Part shown: piece after piece, positions 1 through 9,899 of the stretch
Layout: the number at the start of each line of letters is the position of its first letter
Numbering within the stretch: the first letter of the stretch is position 1
NCBI GenBank assembly: GCA_028023455.1
Contig: JAQFVV010000043.1
Location: 726,001-790,000, forward strand
DNA: 64,000 nt
Reading direction: 5' to 3'
From: Epiperipatus broadwayi
Taxonomy: Eukaryota > Onychophora > Udeonychophora > Euonychophora > Peripatidae
Notes under the pieces: model-generated
Told to the model about the DNA's origin: nothing
Seen by the model: the letters and a program-made list of their open reading frames with translations, nothing else
Database searches by the model: none
Program-made: the position numbers and the translations under genes

Positions 1-12
1 GGAACACAATGA

Positions 13-402
13 ATGGGGTTAATTATAGAATTAATAATAAATGAAGTGCTATTAGTAGAAATAACAATATTAAAAAGAAATATGCCTATGTGTTTGAAAA
101 AGAAGAAATTTAATAGATGTCTTTTATTGTTTTTTACTTATAGATCCAAGACTTTGGATATTCAACAAAAAATTGATGCAAAGTCTTCAGAATACTCAAT
201 GAAGTATGAGAGATGTATTTTGGAATTAACAAGAGAGATCAAAAATAGATACTTGGTTTTTACAACGTTTTCATTCAGAAATTGCACTTCAGGCAGTTTG
301 GAAAATTTGCATGACTTTACCATCATACATTTAACATATACTTTTATGAATAGTAATTTACTTTACTTATTCCACTCTGAGGCTATCTATTATAAAATTT
401 AG
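13..402 (+). pseudogene. RTE-like LINE, 3'-end relic of the RT ORF
   Basis: The open part at about 85-240 reads RNMPMCLKKKKFNRC, then TYRSKTLDIQQKIDAKS and YERCILELTREIKNR. It resembles the C-terminal region after the RT domain of RTE-type non-LTR elements ('..K..VFNQCVLPVLTYGSETW.....ER.MLG.TRRD..R'), with W and G residues already lost. The same protein tail recurs, better preserved, at 29.2 kb and 38.6 kb. It is a decayed fragment entering from before the window. Confidence 0.6.
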
Positions 403-405
403 TAA

Positions 406-720
406 TTAATAAATACTAAATGATGGTACTATTATGTCTACATCTCTAGGTGAATATTTGGATTGAATATCTTCAATGAGGAACTCTGGATCTAATGTGC
501 CTACAAAATTGAAATCATTTTTAAAGTTTTGAATCCTTGCCAACATGGTCAAACAGTTATTTAGATTTGACACTGAATCAGTAATTATAATCTTATCAAC
601 ACATATTAGCAAATTGATTTGAGATGAAAATCTTAAAATGTTTTTGAATATCAGGTTGTTAACTTGATGGTATAAAAGAGTCACAGGTGACTTCTGGAAA
701 TGTAGATGCATTATGTCCAA
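406..720 (-). other. Unidentified 104-codon open frame, weak RT resemblance
   Basis: Reads MDIMHLHFQKSPVT, then LLICVDKIIITDSVSNLNNC and DFNFVGTLDPEFLIED. The 'VDKIIITDSVSNLNNCLTML' part loosely resembles the FADDI.L...S...L segment of non-LTR reverse transcriptases, with the second Asp replaced by Lys. I do not recognise a family with confidence. Being on the HYDIN strand, it was also considered as an exon, but it does not match HYDIN. Confidence 0.2.
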
Positions 721-1329
721 AGATCCTCTCTAAAGATGGCTAAAATGTTAAAACTAGTCAAAAGATGTAAATATAAATGACACTGTCACTTGAGAATCGA
801 TTAATAATTCAAAATTACATTAAAGGGTTTGGAGTAAAGAGAATAAGAAACTGTTCCTAGAAAGACATGACAAAGTTATCTGCTATCTCCTTTGATGATT
901 ATATAGATATACGCAAAGTAATAATTGTAAGATAGGAAAATCATGAAGTTTTGTTTAGCTTAAATTTATCCATCTTTAACAAGTTTGGTCAATTATTAGT
1001 AACAGTACTTACTTATAAAATCTATAAACACATATATAGTCATATGATTTCAAACATTTCTGTTCATATTTTTATTAGATGTTATGAAATCTGTATTATT
1101 ATTATTATTATAATAATACACATGGCTGTCTTAATATTTTGGATATGTAAGTTAGCATCGAATCTCCAGCATTCAGTATTTTTTCTTATTATCTTCTTGT
1201 TTTCTAGAGCTCCCTATGCAATATTTTTAATTGTTTTAGGCTTACAGATAGAAAAATTTAATTAAAAATTAGATTTTTATGAACTTAAATTGAATATTCA
1301 GCAGGAATTTACAGTAAGTAAATAACATT

Positions 1330-1505
1330 AGCATTTTTATTATTTTATTAGCAGACTATATTCCTGTTGTTTCATTTTTAGCATTTTTATTAGCAGACTA
1401 TATCCCTGTTATTTTATTTTTAGCATTTTTATTAGCAGACTATATTCCTGTTGTTTCATTTTTAGCATTTTTATTAGCAGACTATATTCCTGTTGTTTTA
1501 TTTAT
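1330..1505. repeat. 42-bp tandem repeat, 4 copies
   Basis: Units start near 1330, 1380, 1422 and 1464, each beginning AGCATTTTTATTAGCAGACT and ending CCTGTTGTTTCATTTTT. The first unit has an extra TTATTTTA. Copies differ at only a few positions, so the expansion is recent. Confidence 0.9.
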
Positions 1506-2599
1506 AAATAAAACATTGAATTATAGTTAATACAATTCTCATCAAATTATTTTTATGATGTATATCTTGCACCATCCACTTCTAAATTTTGCAAATTGGG
1601 AAATGGTAACAAACTCACAAAAGTCAAAGCAAGTTATTTATTGAATTTCTTCAATTTTAAACAACTTCCTATCTATTTTGGACTGAATGCCTAGAGTTGA
1701 TACTTCACAGGACATGTATAGCAATTGATGAAAAAACAGAATATAGATTATTATTCTAAAATGAGATAATTCAATTTTAAACAATGAATGAAATATAATA
1801 GGATGAAATAATGATGTTAAAATATATTAAGGCAGACCAGGATTTAATAAAATAATTATGATTATATTTAAATAGTTTAACAAGCAGTGATGTGGAGATA
1901 AATTATTTTAAATGCTATGATCCAGTTATGGATGATGGTTATATAAAATAGTAGGTGTGTTAGTAGAGATGGTTGGAAATTTTTTGTAATGAATTAACTG
2001 TGATAATGTTTTAAATATTTGTAATTGAAAAAGATATGGGCGTGTTTAGTATAGTATAATTAAGCAAAAAGCTTCACAACATAATGGCCAGCAAATTTAC
2101 CATTTATGTTGAACTCCTGCTTGGGATCTCAAATCTGAGGTTAAATAATACTTGAAAAACAAAAACTTTCACAGAATAAATATTTTTTATTATTTTCAGA
2201 TAGATGTATAAATTTGTTGTTAAAGAATTTCATAAACTTTAAGATATATTATATTGTATAAAGACCAATCCATTTATTTAATATGTCTGTGTATTTATTA
2301 TACATTTCTAACCTTAATATATGATATTAGTATATAAGTTGAAAAAGAAGAATTGTGAAATTACAGAAATGTTTTAGGATGCTGAAGATGATATGATAAA
2401 AAAATAAATATAAATATGACAAATAAGAAAAATATGATAAAAAGTGAATAAATATAATAAATAGTTTCAATACAAGATGAAAAACGAGTCATAGAAAAAT
2501 GTTCAAGTTAAATAACTTATGTGACATAAGTATTAAAAGAATGAAATATTATTGCAGATGTCTATTGACTTGTGCATTTCACTATATGTCAATGACTAT

Positions 2600-2735
2600 A
2601 TATTCTTATCACCTTTGTTATTACTTTTTTATAAAACTCCTCATATATACTCTAATGTGATTCTTATAATTCCTTTATTTTTCTAATAATTTCGACTGTC
2701 TTGCAGTCTTCATCAGAGCTACAACATTTAAACTC
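2600..2735 (-). repeat. Family C foldback element, single arm
   Basis: Contains the family C arm: CTCATATATACTCTAATGTG, then TTTCGACTGTC and TCTTCATCAGAGC. No inverted partner arm follows within a few hundred bases, so this is a half element. The minus-strand motif CTGATGA...GAAA spans 2690-2716. Confidence 0.6.
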
Positions 2736-2996
2736 ATAGTCATATAACCATTATTTTATATATATGTAAAAATACATATTTTTGTTATTATTATAATTAA
2801 AAGTGTGTTTTAATTTTAAATTATGTTATAAAAATTCAGAGATTAGGAATGAATTGAAAGTTGTTTTATTAAGTTAATTTTCTAATGACAATTATTAACA
2901 CAATTAAATTAATCATTGTTATGAAGAAATGATAATCAAATGGCTTTATCGTTCAGCAGTTCATAATAAGTTTGGGTGCCTGAAGTTCCAGAACTT

Positions 2997-3604
2997 GAAT
3001 TGATCTAAGGATCTTAAGCTTTGGCATCTGACATTTGAATTGATCTAAGGAGCTTAAGCTTTGGCATCTGACATTTGAATTGATCTAAGAAGCTTAAGCT
3101 TTGGCATCTGACATTTGAATTGATCTAAGAAGCTTAAGCTTTGGTTGGCATCTGACATTTGAATTGATCTAAGGAGCTTAAGCTTTGGCATCTGACATTT
3201 GAATTGATCTAAGAAGCTTAAGCTTTGGCATCTGACATTTGAATTGATCTAAGAAGCTTAAGCTTTGGCATCTGACATTTGAATTGATCTAAGGATCTTA
3301 AGCTTTGGTTGGCATCTGACATTTGAATTGATCTAAGGAGCTTAAGCTTTGGCATCTGACATTTGAATTGATCTAAGGAGCTTAAGCTTTGGCATCTGAC
3401 ATTTGAATTGATCTAAGAAGCTTAAGCTTTGGCATCTGACATTTGAATTGATCTAAGGATCTTAAGCTTTGGCATTTGACATTTGAATTGATCTAAGGAG
3501 CTTAAGCTTTGGCATCTGACATTTGAATAGATCTAAGGAGATTAAGCTTTGGCATCTGACATTTGAATTGATCTAAGGATCTTAAGCTTTGGCATCTAAC
3601 ATTC
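2997..3604. repeat. 40-bp minisatellite, 15 tandem units
   Basis: Units of 40 bp start GAATTGATCTAAG and continue CTTAAGCTTTGGCATCTGAC. Starts are at 2997, 3037, 3077, 3117, 3161, 3201, 3241, 3281, 3325, 3365, 3405, 3445, 3485, 3525 and 3565. Units 4 and 8 are 44 bp through an extra TTGG, giving two successive four-unit blocks of 164 bp. Each unit holds the palindrome AGCTTAAGCT. Non-coding. Confidence 0.95.
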
Positions 3605-4559
3605 TACCCATAGTGCAGAAATCAAATGGTTTTATTACTCAAAAGGTCACAAAAGGTTTAAGCACTGAAAATACCAGAGTTGAATTAATCCTAGCCCCTT
3701 AACCTCCATAATCAGACATTTGACATGGCTCTAACCTATGCAGGACAATCATCATTATTATACAAGTGGAGATGCTTTAGTTATGATTTACATTCAATTG
3801 CCTAAAGTAAGGGTGCAAAATTTATGGAATGAATTTACAATTTAATTCTGAAACAATAAATCGTAGTAAACAGCTCTGATGTTTGAATTGTTTTAAGTTT
3901 GTAAGTCAATCATATATTTCGATTATATTAAAAAATACAAGTTACTAAATTTAAATTTTTAAATAAGCCTCTTTTGAAAGGGTGCTTTTTTAATTGTTTC
4001 ATGCATAAATATAAATTTTTATGATAATAAATAAATAATTTAAATCAGAGTTTCCCAAATTGATGGCTATGGATTTTTGGAGCCATGAAAATAAATTTCA
4101 AAATTTTACATAAGAAGCACATAATTAGATTTATTTTTATATATAGATATATTTTTTATGTGAAAATTTGCACATGCTATATAGCATGACATAATTATTC
4201 TGCTTACTTTTATGTTCACATATATCAGGAACATTCTCATTTGCATAGTTTACAATTTTATCTTTGTAATGAGTAGTACATTTGATAATTCTTCAATAAA
4301 AATTTAACTTCCATTTGAGTAAATGGCTAATAAAAACACAAATCAAACAGTCAAAAGTCATAAAAATACCAAAGAGTCAAGTCATAAGCAACAGTGCCTT
4401 TTATTTTATCAGAAATGACCGTGCCATTTCCAACACCAGGTTGCAAGAGGCAGAAAGTATTATGTGAAACATTTGTAAATATGATCCTTCTTTCTTGATA
4501 TACTAATTTGTGCCTTCATATAATGATCTACATAAGCCTATATATGCATTCTGCCAGAA

Positions 4560-6800
4560 ATAGTTGTTAAAAACCTCACCATTTAAATATTATGCATCGT
4601 GAATTTAAGAATAGGACGATTGGATTTTTTGAAAGAAAAGTGAAGAATTAAAATGCCAAACAATTTTTTCAAATCATACAAAATTAACTGTCAAATTAGT
4701 CAAAGTTTCTTTCAAAATTAATTGCTAAAAACAAAATATCCTTATATAATTGAAGATCATCTTACCAACAATAATAGAAATTTGTGAAATTATTCTGAGA
4801 CATTAAACTTTAAAAAAAAATCCTGTATTCAATGAAACTATTAAAAAAAGGATAGCTAGCAATATTATATCTATATTATTATCATGAATAGAGCAAAATA
4901 TTGTATTTGCTATACAACTTTCTGAGTCAACTGACAATACAAATAATACTAATTTAGTAGTTTTGTTAGATACTTATATAATTTTCAAATTTATGAAGAC
5001 CTGATGTTTTGTAATAATCATTCTAGAATAAGCAAAACTCTCCATATGTATTGCCACTCAGTACAAGCCAGAGTAATCAATGGATGCCAGAAGGCTTGTG
5101 CATAAAATCCCCATCTAGTGCCTCCTCATCCAATATCCCCAGACTAGTTTATGACTTGTGGCCTTTGTCAATGAGGAGTCACGACTATCCTATTAGGCAA
5201 GATTGGTTTTAAGCCAATAAACATCACATGATCACTATTTCTTATGCTCGCTCTTAACTGTTATTAAAATAGGCAAAACTCTCTATATGTATTACCGCTC
5301 AGTGAAAGCCAGAGTAATCAATAGATGCCAGAAATCTTGTGCATAAAATCCCCATCTAGTGCCTACTTATTCAATACCCCCAGACTAGTTTCTTACTTGT
5401 GGCCTTCGTCAGTGAGGAGCCTTGAATCTGAGAGCACTGAACCTATATAAGCTGATGAGCTTGGATTGAAAATATTATAGTGTTTTCAATTTCCTATAGT
5501 TTTGTAGTTAAGTAGAGATAAAATGTGGCTGCTGGAAGATTGCATTAGATCCTAATATCTGGATGCAGTGCTCTCAGATCCAAGGCTCCTCACTGACAAA
5601 GGCCACAAGTCAAAAACTAGTCTGGGGATATTAGATAAGTAGGCACTAGATGGGGATTTTATGCACAAGCCTTCTGGCATCCATTGATTACTCTGGCTTG
5701 CACTGAGTGGCAATACATATAGAGAGTTTTGCCTGTTTTAATAACAGTTAAGAACAAGCATAAGAAATAGTGACCAGGCGATGTTCTAGAACAACCAAAT
5801 AAAAGAATTATATTTGAAGAGATGAATAATGTTTTTTTTAAATAAAAAAATGGGCTAGAATGCATTAGATGCAAGCATGACAGCCAAAATTTTAGGATTT
5901 ATAGAAAAATTAAAAAAGGTTTGTCCAAATGTAAGACATGTTCACTGCATTATCCACTAATAAATTATAATATTTTGCCATATGGAAGAATTGCATAGCA
6001 AAATGTTATCAGAAGTTTCAACAATAGTTAATTACATAAAAAGTAGCACTACTAATACAAGATTTTTTCAAATTTTATGCCAAGAGATGGATTCCAATTA
6101 TGAATTTCTTTTATATCACACAAAAATAAGATGTCTATTCTATGATAAAGTTCTAAAAATAAATTTTAATATTAAAAGATGAATTACAAATTTTTCTTCT
6201 CAGTAAAAATCCTATATTAGTATCTCAATTTTCTGATCATCATCGGATACGTTTGATTTCTTATCTGATGATATTTTTCAAAAAATTAAATGAATTGAAT
6301 CTTTCTCTGCAAATAAATGTACCAATATATTAACCCTAAACACAAAATTGGGAGCATTTCAAAATCAACTTTCTGCACGATTAAAACGTTTTAGGAATAA
6401 TAGAAGATATATTTGGTTATGATGTTGTTGAAGAAAATGACATTATCAACAGAAAAAAAAAACGATAATTAATCATAATTTGATGATTTTTTTTTAAAAA
6501 ACATTTTCTTAGATGAAAATAAAGAATATGACTGGATAAAAGCACCATTTGCTCCATATCTTCAATTTAACCATTTCCGGTGGTTATCTCAAAAAAGAAT
6601 TAACTAACTTGAAAACATATTCATCTCTTGCGTCAAAGTTTTGTAATAAGGCTTTGTCAGAATTTTGGATCTAGTGACAAAAAGGATATCCTTCATTTGT
6701 AAACGTAGCTTTAAATATTGTGATTCTGTTCATATCCACATATCTTTGGTGAAATTCCCTTTTCATTTCTAAATACCAATTAAAAAATAGGAATAGATAT
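4560..6800 (+). pseudogene. hAT-superfamily (ZBED5/SCAND3-like) transposase relic, interrupted
   Basis: Frameshifted pieces read in order along the plus strand: HREFKNRTIGFFERKVKN (about 4590), AIQLSESTDNTNNTNLVVLL (about 4910), MTAKILGFIEKLKKVCPNVR then HVHCIIH (5877-5961), MEELHSKMLSEVSTIVNYIK and SRFF-like ILCQEMDSNYEFLLYHTKIR (5982-6182), and LNELNLSLQ (about 6290). The order and spacing match the domesticated and transposon hAT group with a DEST motif, CxxH.H box and 'VNYIKS...F..LC.EM.S....LL.HT..RWLS'. Stops and frameshifts are many. A family A foldback element (5032-5783) splits it, with an 11-bp target duplication. It lies antisense to HYDIN in an intron. Confidence 0.8.
5032..5783. 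mobile_element. Family A foldback element nested in the hAT relic
   Basis: Inverted arms beginning GCAAAACTCTCCATATGTA and ending with its complement near 5735. A second, internal copy starts around 5215. Flanking direct repeats TTCTAGAATAA (5021-5031) and TTCTAGAACAA (5784-5794) match at 10 of 11 bases, and the hAT reading resumes on either side. The arms hold the family A core with CTCCTCACTGA and GCCACAAG. No ORF. Confidence 0.85.
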
Positions 6801-7009
6801 TATTTATCAATAAAAACATTTGGAAAAAAATCTCCAAATGGTTGGATCATATATTTTACCCAATATTGATTTTTTTCATAATAATATTCAAACACATTCA
6901 TCCCATTTAATTGTTTTAAAATCTCTTTTGCTCTTGTTCTAATTATTATTAATGAGTTTTGTGCTTCATGATTTACGATCTCTTTATATTAATGCATTGT
7001 ACATGCTTA

Positions 7010-7375
7010 AAGCTGCATTTATATATGTAATATAGGCGTGATTCGAACTCAGACTTTCACACGACCCACTACTCTCAGTGCCATCTCATATTGCTGACCC
7101 ACCTGATCACACACATGTTGAAAAGATAAATAATCACCGATATATGTATTTCATGCTAAAACAGCAATCATCAGTTGGTCTAGATTACTATCCTCGCACC
7201 TATATATAATCAGTGCTCAGCTTTATATTAAGATAGCCAATCTTCATACTTTAATGGACGGGCTTCAAACTATTCCAACTCATAACTCTTTAGCCTTCCA
7301 TTTCATTGAAAATCTGATGATGGAACGTTCAAAGCCCTTATAGTGCCAAGGTTGTCATCCTACCCATGTTGACAT
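7010..7375 (-). mobile_element. Family H SINE-like element with hammerhead motif
   Basis: On the minus strand the element reads a body with TGAAGTTTGAGCC-like and ATTGGCTATCTTAATAT stretches, then a hammerhead-like segment (7136-7179), then a tail ending AAAGTCTGAGTTCGAATC (about 7033-7050). The GAGTTCGAATC is a good pol III B-box match. The same order is seen at 28.0, 41.5-42.7, 48.7, 51.3 and 56.4 kb. Confidence 0.75.
7136..7179 (-). ncRNA. Hammerhead ribozyme, family H copy (near-complete)
   Basis: Minus strand, 5'->3'. Stem I 5' strand ACCAA (7179-7175); core CTGATGA (7174-7168); stem II TTGCT/AGCAT around a GTTTT loop; GAA; short stem III ATA...TAT; A as the cleavage-site base; stem I 3' strand TCGGT (7140-7136). 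All hammerhead core bases (C3-U4-G5-A6-N7-G8-A9, G12-A13-A14, A15.1-U16.1, H17) are present. There is one A.C mismatch in stem I and a U.U at the base of stem II. Confidence 0.6.
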
Positions 7376-7687
7376 ATTAGTCATTCTGACTCTTTATATG
7401 TAATTATTTAAATATTTTGTATTACTATGAAAATATAAATAAGAAAATTGTTTAAATATAAATACAAACAAAATTGTATAATAAGAGTAGATATACAAAC
7501 ATTTTTCTTTTGAACACTGAAGATGTTTCTAGATATCCAAGGGGGTCTTTATATCAAAGATTTTGAAAATCATTGTTTAAATGACTCCCACTTCTTTCCG
7601 TGCACCCATATTTTACAATCACTTTCTTCTTTATTATTTGTATTGCAAAATATTTACGTTATTATTTAAAAAATGATCATAAATATA

Positions 7688-8120
7688 TCATATGATCACC
7701 ATTTATTATGCTTGTTCATAACTGTTATTAAAACAGGCAAAACTCTCCATACAGTAGTGCCATTCAGTGCAAGCCAGAGTAATCAATGGATGCCAGAAGG
7801 CTTGTGCATAAAATCCCTATCTAGTGCTTACTTATCCAATATCTCCAGACTAGTTTCTATGTTGTGACTTTTGTCAGTGAGAAGTCTTAGATCTGAGATC
7901 ACTGCACCTAGATCTGGAGGGTTGCATTAGATCCTAAGATCTAGGTGCAGCGCTCTCAGATCCAAGGCTCCTCACTAATGAAAACTACAAGCTAGAAACT
8001 AGTCTGAGGATATTAGATGAGTATGCATTAGATAGGGATTTTATGCACAAGCCTTCTGGCATCCATTGATTACTCTGGCTTGCACTGAGTGGCACTAGTA
8101 TGAGAGTTTTGTCTGGTTTA
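7688..8120. mobile_element. Family A foldback element with 12-bp TSD
   Basis: Inverted arms TCATATGATCACCATTTATT...GCAAAACTCTCCATACAGT and the complement ending GGTTTA at 8120. It is flanked by identical direct repeats ATCATAAATATA at 7676-7687 and 8121-8132. Contains GGATCTAATGCAACCCTCC-type centre sequence. The element stops 300 bp short of the HYDIN micro-exon. Confidence 0.85.
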
Positions 8121-8427
8121 ATCATAAATATATAATGGATACTGACAAATTATGAGAAAAAATATTATAATAAAAATGCAACTATTGAAGATGCTTTTGA
8201 TTCATAATGAAATATTAATTTCAAAGATATATTGGCTATTTTTTCAAAAAGAAGTTAATGGAATCAATATTAAATCCCAATAGCATGCTTTAATTAATAG
8301 TAAAAAGTTAATGAGAATTATCAAATGTCTCTGAAACTAAAACTATTCCATAATAAAAATCAACTGAAAAAAAAAAGTGCATATGATTTTAAAATGTGAC
8401 CAGTTAAAACATAAAAGAAATACTTAC

Positions 8428-8466
8428 AGTTTCTTTTCTTTTTTTTGCTTTGCCGCTTTTTTCTTG
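8428..8466 (-). CDS. HYDIN: HYDIN lysine-rich micro-exon 6 of 6
   Basis: A 39-nt micro-exon between a TTTTTAG acceptor and a consensus GTAAGTA donor. With the AA carried over from the previous exon it reads NKKKAAKQKKEKK and leaves two bases (CT). Phase agreement with the proline-rich exon, plus a Pro-rich-then-Lys-rich linker as known in this part of HYDIN, supports it. Similarity alone would be weak because the composition is simple. The next exon must lie beyond position 1; none was recognised in 1-8427. Confidence 0.72.
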
Positions 8467-8584
8467 CTAAAAATATATATGTACACATTATTATGAAAAA
8501 GAGCATTAGATCATTGTGACAAATAAGATATTAGATTTAAAGTAAATTTTCAGATTATAAGTTATGAACTAATATATATATATT

Positions 8585-8780
8585 GTACCAGTCAAAGCAT
8601 GTTTATCCATCTAACATGAGCTGGAACTCGCAAAATGTACTTCAAACCCAGTCAAGCCCGAGATTTAAGTCAGGGACCAGCCTGGATTCGTACCCGCTCT
8701 CTAAGCACCAGATCAAGCACCTAATGTATAACATAATAGTGATGGCACATGAGAATTAATTCTTAATCTGGTCCACTAGC
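8585..8780 (-). repeat. tRNA-like SINE fragment
   Basis: The minus strand carries GGTACGAATCCAGG, a B-box-like match (GGTTCGANNCC with one change), preceded by TGGTGCTTAGAGAGC. GC content is higher than the surroundings. No intact A box or tRNA cloverleaf was found. Confidence 0.4.
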
Positions 8781-9450
8781 AAATCGGAGAAGACAATGAG
8801 ACATCTATTACTATGACTAAACTAAAATATATATAAGCATAGCTGTATGTTTGGAAGTGGAGAAAAGAGGAATTTGAACTACTCAAATAAGTTAGACAAT
8901 AAAATATAGTTTAATATAATGACACATTGTTTACATACATTTATAAATTAATTGCAAACATTAGTATGTGCGTGAATGAGCAAGCGGTAGATGATTACAT
9001 AGTGTCATTCACGCTATTATTTCTCATATGCTCTTTTATTAATTAAATAATATATACTATACATAGACACACATCTTTGGTGGATCCAATATTAAGATGC
9101 CAATCGATTATTAGAAAGAATCACATAATATTTCTATTAACGCTTTGGATTACAGTTCTGAAATGTAGTGACTAACAGTATTTAGGGAAGCATTCCAAGA
9201 TTCATTACAGATATAATATAAACCATTTTCATGCCATTACACTCATGAAAATACATAAAATACATTTGAAAATGACATTTGATTATATGACAAAATATTT
9301 AATGAAAATTCTCTTAATTAGCACTGGTAAGAAGAATGCTCTATTTTCCCCAAGGCAAATAGATACTCTTAAATACAGGAATAAGTTACGATGGTGGGAT
9401 TGTATAAGACTGAAATAAATTTAATTAATAAAACTAGAAGTAGTTGGTAT

Positions 9451-9560
9451 TTATATATATATATATATATATATATTAAGCAGAGTGCAATTTTTAATAT
9501 TATTACAGCATTAAAATTAGGTCATAAGCAAAAGAAATAATAATAATAATAATAATATGA
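9451..9560. repeat. AT and TAA microsatellites
   Basis: A run of about 12 AT dinucleotides lies at 9451-9476 and a run of six AATAAT-type trinucleotides lies near 9537-9557. Confidence 0.9.
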
Positions 9561-9589
9561 AGTTTGAGCGGTACTGACATAATAGCCAA

Positions 9590-9850
9590 AAATAACTAAG
9601 AGGAAATGGTCATGCTTCTGGACGAGAATAAAATGGATAGGCATAGCATGTGCCAGACTTAGGGAATCACCACCAGAGGCCTTTTTATATGAAGAAAGTG
9701 GATAGGCATAACGTGTGCCAGACTTATGGATCACAGCCAGAGGCCTTTTTATACGACATAAATGGTCCTGGGTAGATCACTAGCCTCAGGACAAGGCTTG
9801 AGAAGAAAATCTATGGGTTCAAACTCGTTGCAACCCCCAGATTAGAAGAC
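9590..9850. repeat. 70-bp duplicated GC-richer repeat plus B-box-like end
   Basis: GGATAGGCATAGCATGTGCC (about 9633) and GGATAGGCATAACGTGTGCC (about 9700) begin two copies of a unit of about 66-70 bp that also share CCAGAGGCCTTTTTATA. Downstream, TGGGTTCAAACTCG (about 9808) resembles a B box, so this may be a SINE fragment with an internal duplication. Confidence 0.55.
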
Positions 9851-9899
9851 CAGAAGCATGTAATATATATATACAAAGCTAGGCCAAATGTCAGTAGTG

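Noticed and set aside
406-720. Possible HYDIN exon on the minus strand
   Set aside because: The translation does not fit the HYDIN sequence expected after the Lys-rich linker, and no flanking splice sites were convincing.
2997-3604. CRISPR-like array
   Set aside because: Units are directly abutting with no unique spacers, in an animal intron; it is a minisatellite.
9522-9734. Minus-strand ORF 9522-9734
   Set aside because: It runs through a duplicated repeat and a TAA microsatellite (poly-Tyr), with no protein-like content.
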